Shown: positions 16,155 through 25,453, counted from the stretch's first letter. The stretch is DNA of 64,000 nucleotides from Microbacterium laevaniformans (GCF_016907555.1 NZ_JAFBCE010000001.1:2914001-2978000); one strand, 5' to 3'. The notes: a model not told the origin generated them from the sequence alone. Program-made: numbers and translations.

Positions 16155-17720
16155 ATGCCGGGCACGCACGTTCCCGCGCGCGCAGGCGCGGTCCTGACCG
16201 CGCTGCTGATGGCCGCAGCGGTCTGCAATCTGACCACCGGCGGCGCCAGCGTCGCCCTGCCCGACATCGCCGGCACCTTCGACGCCCCCCAGACGACACT
16301 CAACCTCGTCGCGCTCGGCACGGGCCTCGGACTCGCGATCACCGTGCTGTACGCCGGCGCCCTCGGCGACCGCTACGGCCGGGTGCGACTGCTGTGCATC
16401 GGGCTGATCGGCCTGCTCATCGCCGGCACCGCGGCAAGCCTCGCCCCGACGATCGAGTTCCTCATGGGAGCGCGCGTGCTCACCGGCATCGCTGCGGGCT
16501 GCGCCTTTCCGACGACGCTCGCCCTCATCACCGCCCTCTGGGCCGAGGGGCCGGCGCGCGTCCGCGCGATCGCCCTGTGGACGGCGACCGGCGCCGTGGC
16601 CACGGTCGCCGGTTCGGTGATCTCGGGTGCGCTCGTCGTCGCCTTCGGCTGGCGCCTCGCCCTGCTGCTGCCCGTGCCGGTCGCCGTCGTGGCGCTGCTC
16701 CTCGCCGCACGGTCGATTCCGCGGGGCGTGGCGGAGTCCGACGAGCCGGTCGATCATCTCGGCGGCATCCTGTCGGTCATCGCCGTGGCCGCGCTGGTGC
16801 TCGGTCTCGGCGTCGTCTTCGCCCCGGGGGAGACGGGCGTGGGGGTGGGCCTGATCGTCGCGGCGGCGGTGCTGATCGCCGCCTTCGCGGCGCGCCAGCT
16901 GCGGGTCGCCGCGCCCCTCTACGACCTGTCGATCGCGCGGCGACGCCTGTTCTGGGTGCCGGCCGTCGCGGGAACTCTCGCCTTCGGCGCGCTCGTGGGG
17001 GCGATGTTCGTGGGCCAGCAGTACCTGCAGAACATCCTCGGCTACGACGCGCTGCAGGCGGGCATCGCGCTCATCCCCGCCGCGATCGCGCTGCTCGTCT
17101 GCGCACCGCTGGCAGCGGTCCTCGTCGAACGCGGCACGCGAACGGCGATGATCGTCGGCTACGTCGTGCTCATCGCCGCCTTCGGCACGGTGCTCGCATG
17201 GAACGAGACCACACCGCCGGTCGTCGTCGGCCTCGCGTTCGCCCTGGTCGGCGGGGGAGCCTCGTTCGTGATGACCGCGGCATCCCGCTCCCTGACCAGC
17301 AGCACCCCGGTGCGCCGCGCGGGCATGGCCTCGGCGACCAGCGATCTGCAGACCGACCTCGGCGGCGCCGTGATGCAGGCGCTGCTCGGCGCCGTGCTCG
17401 CCGGCGGGTTCTCGCACGTGTTCGCCGGCCTCATCGCCGCCTCTCCCGAGGCCGCCTCTGTCTCCGACGACGTCACCCGCGCCCTGCAGGCGTCGTACGC
17501 ATCGGCCGCCCACGTGGCCGCCAACAACCCCGCCTACGCGGCGCAGATCCTCGAGGCGGCGCGGTTGAGCTTCGTCGACGGCGCCTGGGCGGCGTACCTC
17601 GTCGGGGCGATCGCCCTCCTGCTGGGGCTGATCGTGGTGGGCGTGGGCCTTCCGGGGGTCGCCGTCGAGAAAGAGTTGCGAGGCCGTTATCGCGACGAGG
17701 ACGCCCTGACGGCGCCCTGA
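16155..17720 (+). CDS. MFS multidrug exporter, DHA2 (EmrB/QacA) family
   Basis: 521 residues with about 14 predicted membrane segments. The cytoplasmic loop 2-3 motif reads GDRYGRVRLL (motif A), and motif C-like sequence occurs in segment 5 (TGAVATVAGSVISGALV). These mark proton-driven 14-segment exporters. The substrate is unknown. TACGCT at 16116-16121 could be its -10 element. It is divergent from the ribosomal operon and not obviously linked to it. Confidence 0.9.
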   Translation: MPGTHVPARAGAVLTALLMAAAVCNLTTGGASVALPDIAGTFDAPQTTLNLVALGTGLGLAITVLYAGALGDRYGRVRLLCIGLIGLLIAGTAASLAPTIEFLMGARVLTGIAAGCAFPTTLALITALWAEGPARVRAIALWTATGAVATVAGSVISGALVVAFGWRLALLLPVPVAVVALLLAARSIPRGVAESDEPVDHLGGILSVIAVAALVLGLGVVFAPGETGVGVGLIVAAAVLIAAFAARQLRVAAPLYDLSIARRRLFWVPAVAGTLAFGALVGAMFVGQQYLQNILGYDALQAGIALIPAAIALLVCAPLAAVLVERGTRTAMIVGYVVLIAAFGTVLAWNETTPPVVVGLAFALVGGGASFVMTAASRSLTSSTPVRRAGMASATSDLQTDLGGAVMQALLGAVLAGGFSHVFAGLIAASPEAASVSDDVTRALQASYASAAHVAANNPAYAAQILEAARLSFVDGAWAAYLVGAIALLLGLIVVGVGLPGVAVEKELRGRYRDEDALTAP

Positions 17721-17745
17721 AAGCTCGCCCGGGTAGCGTGGCGAT

Positions 17746-18915
17746 ATGAGCACGCCCGCGGCATCCTCAGCCTTCGACGCGCGACCGCTCATCGAGCCTG
17801 CCGATCGGGCGACCGTGCGCGCCTACGTCCGCGACCTGCGCGCGAGCGGACGGGCACCGGCGCCGAACGTCGCGTCGCGGGCCGTCTTCGCCGTGCTCGC
17901 CGTCGTGGCCGTGCTCTTCGTCTTCGGGTCGACGGTGATCGGTGTCGTGGGCGGCATGATGACGGCATCCGGGGGCGGGTTCTCGCCCCTCATGATCGCG
18001 CCGATCCTCGTGGTCGTCGGTGTGGTCGCGGTGCTCGCGACCGCGCTGGTGCGCATGTTCGGCGCCCGCACGGGGGAGCGGTGGTGGCGCCTCGACCGCT
18101 TCGCGCGGGCCAACGCGATGACCTGGTACCCGTCGGTGTCGAACCCACCGCTGCGGGGAATGGTGTTCGGCATCGGACACGGGCGCATCGCGAGCGACGT
18201 GGTCCGCGGCGAGCGGCCGCGCTTCGTGGAGTTCGGCAATTATGTGTACCGCACGGGCTCGGGCAAGAACGAGTCGACGCATCGGTGGGGCTACGTCGCC
18301 GTCAAGCTGTCGACCCCGCTGCCCAACATCGTGCTGGATGCCGTCGGCAACAACAGCCTGTTCGGCTCCAACCTGCCGGCCGCGCTCGACGGGTCACAGC
18401 GGCTGAGTCTGGAGGGCGACTTCGACCGCACCTTCACGCTCTACTGCCCGTCCGGCTACGAGGCCGACGCGCTCTACCTCTTCACGCCCGACATCATGGC
18501 GCGATTCGTCGACCACGCTGCCGCCCTCGACATCGAGATCGTCGACGACTGGCTCTTCCTCTACACGCCGCGCGAGGCGTCCACGCTCGACCCGGCCACC
18601 TGGGCCTGGCTGTTCTCCGTCGTCGCAGCGCTGCTGGACAAGCTCGCACAGTGGGAGCGCTGGCGCGACGAGCGCCTGGCCGCACCGGCGACCGGCGCGG
18701 CCGTCCCCGCGCGTGACGCGGCGGGATCGGCGGCACTGCCGTTCGCGGCGCCCGCGGCATCCCTGGGTCCACCTCCCGGCGTCGCACCCGAGGGCCGCCG
18801 GCTGCGACGTCGGGTGCCATGGGCCGCGATCATCGTGATCGGCGCCGCACTGCTGCTGATGCTGTTCGGCCCGCTGGGTGTGTTCGCGTCGATCATCGAG
18901 AACCTGTCGAACTGA
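17746..18915 (+). CDS. Conserved-type membrane protein of unknown function
   Basis: 389 residues. Two membrane segments at about 46-68 and 82-105, a soluble domain (residues 110-310, with WRLDRFARANAMTWYPSVSN and FVEFGNYVYRTGSGKNESTH), and a C-terminal hydrophobic segment (WAAIIVIGAALLLMLFGPLG). The soluble part resembles a domain seen in actinobacterial membrane proteins that I cannot name confidently. TAGCGT lies 6 bases before the ATG, so the mRNA is probably leaderless and the gene independently transcribed. Confidence 0.8.
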   Translation: MSTPAASSAFDARPLIEPADRATVRAYVRDLRASGRAPAPNVASRAVFAVLAVVAVLFVFGSTVIGVVGGMMTASGGGFSPLMIAPILVVVGVVAVLATALVRMFGARTGERWWRLDRFARANAMTWYPSVSNPPLRGMVFGIGHGRIASDVVRGERPRFVEFGNYVYRTGSGKNESTHRWGYVAVKLSTPLPNIVLDAVGNNSLFGSNLPAALDGSQRLSLEGDFDRTFTLYCPSGYEADALYLFTPDIMARFVDHAAALDIEIVDDWLFLYTPREASTLDPATWAWLFSVVAALLDKLAQWERWRDERLAAPATGAAVPARDAAGSAALPFAAPAASLGPPPGVAPEGRRLRRRVPWAAIIVIGAALLLMLFGPLGVFASIIENLSN

Positions 18916-18921
18916 GACCGC

Positions 18922-18937
18922 CGTTGCACGTGAAACG
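18922..18937. promoter_or_regulatory. Degenerate parS-like site
   Basis: The sequence around TTGCACGTGAAAC keeps the CACGTGAAAC core of parS (TGTTTCACGTGAAACA) but departs at about four positions, mainly in the left half-site. It lies in the 3' gap between two genes, 29 kb from the main parS cluster. ParB binding is uncertain. Confidence 0.3.
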
Positions 18938-19052
18938 GTGTGCGGCGCCGGTCAGGCGACGGCGGGGGGCGGCATACGCGGCATCCACCTCTGCCGGAGT
19001 GTCCTGCACGAGCGCGAGCGCGCTGCGGTGTCCGCCGGACGCCGGCTGTTCG

Positions 19053-19117
19053 GGAGGAGATTTCACGTCGGGAGGATGCCGTGGCCCGATCGATCCTCCC
19101 GGAGCGAAATCTCCTCC
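19053..19117. terminator. Nested hairpin between convergent genes
   Basis: Outer arms GGAGGAGATTTC (19053-19064) and GAAATCTCCTCC (19106-19117) are perfect. Inner arms CGGGAGGAT (19069-19077) and ATCCTCCCG (19093-19101) are also perfect, with 4-base bulges between. It separates the convergent membrane protein and ABC operon and probably terminates both. A GCAGGCC direct repeat follows at about 19130-19165. Confidence 0.65.
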
Positions 19118-19174
19118 GGTGGCGCAGCCCGCAGGCCGCAGGCCGCAGGCCGCAGCCCGCAGGCGCAGCGCAGC

Positions 19175-20836
19175 TCAGCCGCGGGCGGCGCGCCAGGCCT
19201 CGCGGCGCGCGGCCTGCTCCACCGGATCGGGCACCGGCAGCGACGCGATGAGCTTGCGGGTGTAGTCGTCCTGGGGGTCGCCGAGCACCCGCGCGGTCGG
19301 TCCGGTCTCGGCGATCGTGCCCGTGTGCAGCACCACGACCCGGTGGGCGAGCATGTCGACCACCGCGAGATCGTGCGTGATGAACAGGGTCGCGAACCCG
19401 AACCGCTCCTGCAGCTCACCGAACAGTTCCAGCACGCGAGCCTGCACCGACACGTCGAGCGCGCTCGTGGGCTCGTCGGCGATGAGCAGCTTCGGGTCGA
19501 GGGCGAGACCGCGGGCGAGCGATGCCCGCTGGCGCTGCCCGCCCGACAGCTCGTGCGGGAACCGGTCGCCGAACGCCTTCGGCAGCTGCACGGCCTCGAG
19601 CAGCTCATCGACGCGGTCGCGGGCATCCGCGGCATCCCGAGCGCCGCCGTGCACGACCAACGGCTCGGCGACGTTCTGCGCGATCGTCAGCAGCGGGTTG
19701 AAGCTCGTCGCCGGATCCTGGAACACGAACCCGAGGTCCTTGCGGTGGGGCCGGAACGTGCGCTCCTTGACCCCGTTCATCTCGACCCCGAGCACCCGCA
19801 GCGAGCCGCCGGTCACGGGTGTGAGCCCGGCGATCGCACGGCCGATCGTCGTCTTTCCCGATCCGCTCTCGCCGACCAGGCCCACGACCTCGCCCGGCGC
19901 GATCGAGAAGCTCACGTGGTCGACGGCACGGAAGCCGGCACGACGCAGACGCCCGGCGTACTCGATGACGAGATCCTCCGCCACCACGACCGGCGCCGCC
20001 TCGGCCACTCCCGCCGGCAGCTGCCGGTCGACGATCTCCAGGCGCGGCACGGCGGCCAGCAGCCGCTTCGTGTAGTCGTTCTGCGGGGCGGCGAACAGTT
20101 CCAGGGCGGGCGCCGTCTCGACGACCTCGCCATTCAGCATGACCGCGACGCGGTCGGCGAGGTCGGCCACGACGCCCATGTTGTGCGTGATCAGCACGAT
20201 CGCGGTGCCGTCTTCGTCGCGCAGGCGCCGGAGCAGATCGAGGATCTCGGCCTGCACCGTGACATCGAGCGCCGTGGTCGGCTCGTCGGCGATGATCACG
20301 GTCGGATCGAGCGCCAGCGCCGTGGCGATGACGATGCGCTGCTTCTGCCCGCCGGAGAACTGGTGCGGGTAGTCGTCGACGCGCCGCTCGGGATCGGGGA
20401 TGCCGACACGGCCGAGCATCTCGATCGCGCGCTCGCGCGCCTGCTTCTTCGAGTACTTCCCGTGGGCACGCAGACCCTCGGCCAGCTGCCACCCCACGGT
20501 GAAGACAGGGTTCAGGGCGGTCGAGGGCTCCTGGAAGATCATCGCCGCCTTCGTGCCGCGCACCCGGCGCATCGCCTCGCGGTCGAGGCCGATGACATCG
20601 GTGCCGTCGAGCACGACGGCACCCTGCGTCAGCGCCGTCTCGGGCAGCAGGCCCAGGATGCTGCGGGCGGTGACAGTCTTGCCGCTGCCCGACTCGCCGA
20701 CGATCGCGAGCACCTCGCCGGGGCGCACGTCCAGGCTCACACCGCGCACGGCGTGCACGTCGCCACCGTCGGTCGCGAAGGTGACGTCCAGGTCACGGAT
20801 GTCGACGGCGCGTGCGTCGGAAGAGGCCGCAGCCAT
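19175..20836 (-). CDS. Dipeptide/oligopeptide ABC importer, fused double ATPase
   Basis: 553 residues from ATG 20836, which overlaps the upstream permease stop. Two complete ABC ATPase domains lie in one chain: first Walker A GESGSGKT 47-54, signature SGGQKQR 161-167, Walker B ADEP; second Walker A GESGSGKT 322-329, signature SGGQRQR 431-437, Walker B ADEP 453-456. This corresponds to a DppD-DppF fusion. With the two permeases and lipoprotein of the same operon it forms a peptide (or nickel-like) importer. Each half has the C-terminal OPPT extension (QNDYTKRLLAAVP; QDDYTRKLIASLP). Confidence 0.95.
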   Translation of the reverse strand: MAAASSDARAVDIRDLDVTFATDGGDVHAVRGVSLDVRPGEVLAIVGESGSGKTVTARSILGLLPETALTQGAVVLDGTDVIGLDREAMRRVRGTKAAMIFQEPSTALNPVFTVGWQLAEGLRAHGKYSKKQARERAIEMLGRVGIPDPERRVDDYPHQFSGGQKQRIVIATALALDPTVIIADEPTTALDVTVQAEILDLLRRLRDEDGTAIVLITHNMGVVADLADRVAVMLNGEVVETAPALELFAAPQNDYTKRLLAAVPRLEIVDRQLPAGVAEAAPVVVAEDLVIEYAGRLRRAGFRAVDHVSFSIAPGEVVGLVGESGSGKTTIGRAIAGLTPVTGGSLRVLGVEMNGVKERTFRPHRKDLGFVFQDPATSFNPLLTIAQNVAEPLVVHGGARDAADARDRVDELLEAVQLPKAFGDRFPHELSGGQRQRASLARGLALDPKLLIADEPTSALDVSVQARVLELFGELQERFGFATLFITHDLAVVDMLAHRVVVLHTGTIAETGPTARVLGDPQDDYTRKLIASLPVPDPVEQAARREAWRAARG

Positions 20837-21840
20837 CACTCCACCTCTCCCATCATCTCGCGGAACGCCGGCTGGCTCGCCGCGACGGCATCCGCCGGTG
20901 TCGGTGTCTTCTTCGCCGCCCCTGCGCGACGCCGCGCGCGCAGGCGCGGGTCGGCGAGGTCGTTGAGGCTCTCGCCGATCAGCGTGATACCCAGCACCGT
21001 CAGCACGATCGCGAGCCCCGGGGGAACCGCGGTCCACCAGATGCCCGCGGCGACGTCGCTGATCGACTTGTTGAGGTCGTAACCCCACTCGGCGGCCACG
21101 GTCGGCTGGATGCCGAAGCCGAGGAAGCCGAGAGCGGCGAGGGTGGCGATGGCCTCCGACGCATTGAGGGTCACGATCAGCGGCAACGTGCGCGTGGAGT
21201 TGCGCAGCACGTGGCGGAACATGATGCGCGGCGTCGAGGCACCGATCACCTTCGCCGATTCGACGAAGGCCTCCGTCTTGACCCGCACCACCTCGGCGCG
21301 CACGACCCGGAAGTACTGCGGGATGAACACGACGGTGATGGAGGCCGCGGCCGCCATGATCCCGGGCCACAGCCCGGACTGTCCGTTGTTGATCGCGATG
21401 GCCACGACGATCGCGAGCAGCAGCGTCGGGAACGCGTAGATCGCGTCGGCGACGACCACCAGAGCGCGGTCGACCCAGCCGCCGAGGTAGCCGGAGACGA
21501 GACCCAGCAGGATGCCGAGGAACACCGACATCGCAATCGCCACGATCACGACCATCAGCGCGGTCTGCGCGCCCCAGATGACGCGCGACAGCACGTCGTA
21601 GCCGCCGACGGTCGTACCGAGCAGGTGCGCCGCGCTCGGCGGCTGCTGGGCGCCGAAGTTGCCGTCGGGGCCACTCAACTGCGCGTAGCCGTACGGGGCG
21701 AGCAGCGGCGCGAAGACCGCACACACCACGAAGACACCGGTCAGCACGAGGCCCGCGACGAGCATGCCGCGCTGCAGGCCGACGCTCTGGCGCAGTTGGT
21801 GGACGACCGGCATCCGGTCGATGAGGCGAGGCTTGGTCAT
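20836..21840 (-). CDS. Dipeptide/oligopeptide ABC importer permease, DppC type
   Basis: 334 residues from ATG 21840. N-terminal OppC_N segment (VAGLVLTGVFVVCAVFAPLLAPYGY), then the BPD transport core with about five more membrane segments and an EAA-type loop (EAFVESAKVIGASTPRIMFRHVL). It pairs with the DppB-type permease 14 bases upstream. The Ala/Lys-rich cytoplasmic tail is unremarkable. Confidence 0.94.
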   Translation of the reverse strand: MTKPRLIDRMPVVHQLRQSVGLQRGMLVAGLVLTGVFVVCAVFAPLLAPYGYAQLSGPDGNFGAQQPPSAAHLLGTTVGGYDVLSRVIWGAQTALMVVIVAIAMSVFLGILLGLVSGYLGGWVDRALVVVADAIYAFPTLLLAIVVAIAINNGQSGLWPGIMAAAASITVVFIPQYFRVVRAEVVRVKTEAFVESAKVIGASTPRIMFRHVLRNSTRTLPLIVTLNASEAIATLAALGFLGFGIQPTVAAEWGYDLNKSISDVAAGIWWTAVPPGLAIVLTVLGITLIGESLNDLADPRLRARRRAGAAKKTPTPADAVAASQPAFREMMGEVE

Positions 21841-21854
21841 GTCGGCATCCCTCC

Positions 21855-22946
21855 TCAGTACCGGACCCGAGGGTCGATGAACGCGGCGATGATGTCGACG
21901 ACGAAGTTGGTGACCGCGACGATGATCGCGATCATCGCGACGATTCCCTGCACGGCGACGAAGTCGCGCGAGCCGAGGTAGGCGGCGAGCTGGAAGCCGA
22001 GACCCTTCCACTCGAAGGTCGTCTCGGTCAGCACGGCACCGCCGAGCATGAGCGCGATCTGCAGGCCGATGACCGTGATGATCGGGATGAGCGCAGGCTT
22101 GTACGCGTGCGTGCGCACGAGTCGCCCCTCGCGCACGCCCCGCGAACGGGCCGCATCGATGTAGGGCATGTTGAAGGTGCCGATGACGTTCGTGCGGACG
22201 AGCCGCAGGAAGATGCCGGCGGTGAGCAGACCCAGCGTGAGGGCGGGGAGTACCGCGTGCAGCAGCACGTCCTGCACGTAGGCGGGGTTGCCGGAGGCGA
22301 TCGCGTCGATGAGATAGATGCCGGTGCCGCCGTTGCGGCCGATGGCGAGCTCGGTGCGTACGCTCGCGCGTCCGGAGATGGGCAGCCAACCGAGCCAGAC
22401 GCCGAAGACGAGCTTGGCGACCAGGCCCGCGAAGAAGACGGGCGTCGCGTAGAAGAGGATGGCGCTCACGCGCAGCAGCGCGTCGGGCCAGCGGTCACGC
22501 AGCGCCGCCGCGACCATGCCCAGCGGGATGCCGACGATGAACGCGATCACGAGCGAATAGAACACGAGCTCGAGGGTCGCGGTGCCGTAGGTGGCGATGA
22601 CCTGCACGACCGGCTGGTTGTCGGTGATGGTCGTGCCGAAGTCGAAGGTGAAGATGCGGCCGAGGTACTCGACGTACTGCACGAGGATCGGTCGGTCATA
22701 GCCGGCCTCGTGGATGCGCTCGGCCAGCTGATCGGCCGGCAGGCGTCCGCCGAGGGCGGCGGTGATCGGGTCGCCGGTGAGGCGGATGAGGAAGAAGACC
22801 AGCGTCACGAGGATCAGCACGGTCGGGAAGATCAGCAGGAACCGAATGAGGATGTACCGGCCCAGGGCTGAGCCGGATCCGGTCTTGCGGACCTCCAGCG
22901 CGGGAGGCGGCTCGGCGACGGAGGATGCCGTGGCGGTGCTGGTCAT
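21855..22946 (-). CDS. Dipeptide/oligopeptide ABC importer permease, DppB type
   Basis: 363 residues. The signature start YILIRFLLIFPTVLILVTLV is followed by FFLIRLTGDP, a large external loop, and the EAA loop (YIDAARSRGVREGRLVRTHA) of DppB permeases. The extra insertion between segments 3 and 4 (GNGGTGIYLIDAIASGNPAYV) is common in this subgroup. Likely expressed after read-through of the hairpin at 22968-23060. Confidence 0.94.
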   Translation of the reverse strand: MTSTATASSVAEPPPALEVRKTGSGSALGRYILIRFLLIFPTVLILVTLVFFLIRLTGDPITAALGGRLPADQLAERIHEAGYDRPILVQYVEYLGRIFTFDFGTTITDNQPVVQVIATYGTATLELVFYSLVIAFIVGIPLGMVAAALRDRWPDALLRVSAILFYATPVFFAGLVAKLVFGVWLGWLPISGRASVRTELAIGRNGGTGIYLIDAIASGNPAYVQDVLLHAVLPALTLGLLTAGIFLRLVRTNVIGTFNMPYIDAARSRGVREGRLVRTHAYKPALIPIITVIGLQIALMLGGAVLTETTFEWKGLGFQLAAYLGSRDFVAVQGIVAMIAIIVAVTNFVVDIIAAFIDPRVRY

Positions 22947-22967
22947 AGATGCCTACTCTACGGATGA

Positions 22968-23060
22968 CGGGCGTTTCGACTCGCTGCGCTCGCTCAACGA
23001 CCGGGGGTGTGATTCCCCCGGTCGTTGAGTGAGGAGCGCAGCGACGAGTCGAAACGCCCG
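22968..23060. repeat. Long imperfect hairpin inside the peptide-importer operon
   Basis: A left arm of 40 bases (22968-23007) pairs with 23015-23060, broken by two small bulges, around a 7-base loop. The arms contain GTTTCGACTCG, CTGCGCTCG and CTCAACGACCGGGGG, blocks shared with the repeats near 14231 and 15061. It lies just after the stop of the solute-binding protein gene and before dppB. It could lower downstream expression or protect the upstream mRNA, as REP elements do. Confidence 0.7.
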
Positions 23061-23067
23061 GAACGCG

Positions 23068-24714
23068 TTACTTCGTGATCGGAGCGAAACGGAGCTTGAA
23101 CGACGCGTCGAGCGTGACGCCCTTCACGTCGGCACCGGTCACCGCGACCTGAGCGCCCTGCAGCAGCGGGACGGTCGAGAGGTCCTTGGCCACGAGGTCC
23201 TGGATCTTCTCGATGTCGGACGTGCGCGTGGCGGCATCCGGTTCGACGGCCTGCTTGAGGATCAGGTCGTTGACCTCCGGGTTGACGTAGTGGTTGCCCA
23301 GGAAGTTCTTCTCCAGGAAGAACGGCGTCAGGTAGTTGTCGGCGTCGGAGTAGTCCGGGAACCAGCCGAGCTGGTAGGCCGGGTAGACGTCGGCGGTGCG
23401 GTCCTTGGAGTACTGCACCCACTCGGTCGACTGCAGGTTGACGGTGAACAGACCGTCCTTCTCGAGCTGCTGCTTCACCAGCGCGTACTCGTCACCCGAC
23501 GACGGACCGTAGTGGTCCGGGCTGTACTGCAGGCTCAGCGCGACGGGAGTCGTCACACCGGCCGCGGCCAGCGCCGCCTTCGCCTTGTCGGCGCTGGGGC
23601 CTCCGTTGCCGTCGCCGTAGAGACCCTTCAGGGCGTCGGTCGCGCCCGCGAAGCCGGCCGGAACGTACGAGTAGAGCGGGGTGTAGGTGCCCTTGTAGAC
23701 CTGGTCGGAGATCGTCTTGCGGTCGATCAGATCGGCCACCGCCTGGCGGACGGCGAGCGCCTTGGCCGGGTCGGCCTCTGCGGTCGTCGCACCGTACGGC
23801 TGCGTGTTGAAGTTGAAGACGATGTAGCGGATCTCGCCACCCGGACCCTCGACGACCTTGACCTTGTCGTTGCCCGACAGGTCGGCCACGTCGGTCGACG
23901 ACAGGCTGCGGTAGGCCACGTCGACGTCGCCCTGCTGGACGGCCAGCTTCAGGTTGGACGACTCGGCGAAGTAGCTGAGGATGGCGCCCGAGTTGCTCGG
24001 CGCGGCGAGCAGACCCTTGTAGTTCTTGTTGGGCGTGAACTCGACCGTCTTGTTGAAGTCCCACTTCGTGATCGAGTAGGGGCCGCCGAAGGCGTCGGCC
24101 TTCACGATGTCCTGGTCGGGCGTGACGGCGTCGGCCGAGAACACCTCTTCGTCGACGATCGCGCCGGGGAAGGACGTGAGGATGAAGGGGAAGACCTGGT
24201 CGTTGTCGGTCTTGAGCTTGAAGACGACGGTCGTGGCATCCGGCGTCGAGACGCTGTCAAGGTTGTAGAGCAGGCTCGACGCGCCGTTGGGGTCGGCGAT
24301 CTTCAGGTTGCGGTCGAACGAGAACTTGACGTCCGAGGAGGTCAGGTCGTGGCCGTTGGCCCACTTCAGACCCGCGGGCAGCTTCACCGTGTACTCGTTG
24401 GGTGAGGTGAACTCGGCGGACTCGGCGAGGTCGGGGACGACCTTGTTGGAGTTGTAGTCGGTGTTCACCAGGTAGGGGAAGACCTGGGTCTGCACGGCGA
24501 GCGAGCCGTTGTCGTACGAGCCGGCCGGGTCGAGCGTGGTGACCTTGTCGGTCGTGCCGATGATGATGGGCCCGGATGCCGCGCCATCGGTCGACCCGCC
24601 CGTGGACCCTCCGCCGGCGCAGCCGGCCAGGAGCAGCGCGGAGACGGCGAGCGCGCCCGCTGCCAGAGCGGTGCGGGCGCGGGCGGAGCCCGGCGAACTG
24701 AAGTGCAGTGCCAT
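23068..24714 (-). CDS. Peptide ABC transporter solute-binding lipoprotein
   Basis: 548 residues from ATG 24714. Signal sequence with lipobox LLAGC (Cys about residue 31), then a Gly/Ser-rich linker and an SBP_bac_5 fold: IIIGTTDKVTTLDPAGSYDN, LAESAEFTSPNEYTVKLPAG, LQYSPDHYGP near the C-terminal half. It captures peptides outside the membrane and delivers them to the DppBC permeases encoded downstream. First gene of the operon and the one with the most mRNA if the following hairpin attenuates. Confidence 0.95.
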   Translation of the reverse strand: MALHFSSPGSARARTALAAGALAVSALLLAGCAGGGSTGGSTDGAASGPIIIGTTDKVTTLDPAGSYDNGSLAVQTQVFPYLVNTDYNSNKVVPDLAESAEFTSPNEYTVKLPAGLKWANGHDLTSSDVKFSFDRNLKIADPNGASSLLYNLDSVSTPDATTVVFKLKTDNDQVFPFILTSFPGAIVDEEVFSADAVTPDQDIVKADAFGGPYSITKWDFNKTVEFTPNKNYKGLLAAPSNSGAILSYFAESSNLKLAVQQGDVDVAYRSLSSTDVADLSGNDKVKVVEGPGGEIRYIVFNFNTQPYGATTAEADPAKALAVRQAVADLIDRKTISDQVYKGTYTPLYSYVPAGFAGATDALKGLYGDGNGGPSADKAKAALAAAGVTTPVALSLQYSPDHYGPSSGDEYALVKQQLEKDGLFTVNLQSTEWVQYSKDRTADVYPAYQLGWFPDYSDADNYLTPFFLEKNFLGNHYVNPEVNDLILKQAVEPDAATRTSDIEKIQDLVAKDLSTVPLLQGAQVAVTGADVKGVTLDASFKLRFAPITK

Positions 24715-24891
24715 ATGTGAGTACCTCTGCTGTATGTCGGTCGGCCCCGCCGGACAGGCGAAGCTCAGGTCGCTATCCTTTCGTGCACATCGCCGGCCTG
24801 CCTCGTGATCGCGCTTTTTGTAACAGGAATGAAACCGGAGACCACCGCGCCTGAGGCGGGTCTCTCGCGCAGGAGCGTCCATCGCGCCGCG

Positions 24892-25302
24892 TCAGTGATC
24901 GCGTGCGCTCGCGTGTTCCGGCGGGAGCAGGCCGTCGTCGCGCGCGGCCTGCGCGAGCTCCGAGTTGGTGTGGATGACGAGCCGGGCCTCCTGCGCGCTC
25001 AGAGCGGGGCGCACGGCGAGCGCGTCGAGCTTCGCGCGCGCATGGGGCGACCGGGCGCGCGCACCCCGGCGGACCGCATCGACGACCGCCAGCACGATAC
25101 CCTCGGACTCCCGCGAGGACACGATGCCCTCCACCCCGGCATCCATCAACGTCCGGACGACATGGTCGGGGGCGTCGGCGGTGAGGGCGACCACGCGCAT
25201 GCCCAGCCGGCCCGCCAACAGCTCGCGCGCGTGCGCCCTGCGGGCACGCGGTGGGTCGACGATCGTCACGCGCCGCAGTGCCGCGCCTCCCGAAGCAGTC
25301 AT
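24892..25302 (-). CDS. Orphan truncated response-regulator-like protein
   Basis: 136 residues from ATG 25302 with an excellent ribosome-binding site (AAGGAGGAG). The N-terminal part (LRRVTIVDPPRARRAHAREL, DHVVRTLMDAGVEGIVSSRE, IVLAVVDAVRRGARA) resembles the second half of NarL-type receiver domains, and LSAQEARLVIHTNSELAQAA recalls the first helix of a LuxR HTH, which then stops. The phospho-acceptor Asp strand between is missing, so it cannot be a normal phosphorylated regulator. It may be a remnant or a dominant modulator of dimerising regulators. No kinase neighbours it on the same strand. Confidence 0.65.
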   Translation of the reverse strand: MTASGGAALRRVTIVDPPRARRAHARELLAGRLGMRVVALTADAPDHVVRTLMDAGVEGIVSSRESEGIVLAVVDAVRRGARARSPHARAKLDALAVRPALSAQEARLVIHTNSELAQAARDDGLLPPEHASARDH

Positions 25303-25453
25303 GTCTCCTCCTTGCGCTCCACCGGTAGAGAGTGCGAAACCGACCATTCGTCACGCGAGTACGCCGACGAGTTTTCGGCCGTGACGAATGTCATGGCGCA
25401 GTCGTGACGGCCGTGTGCGGTGCACAGGCCGGCGCGCGGGCAGAGTCGGAGAC

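Noticed and set aside
19130..19170. GCAGGCC tandem repeats as a possible origin or array
   Set aside because: Only a few short copies in a gene gap; simple-sequence slippage explains them.
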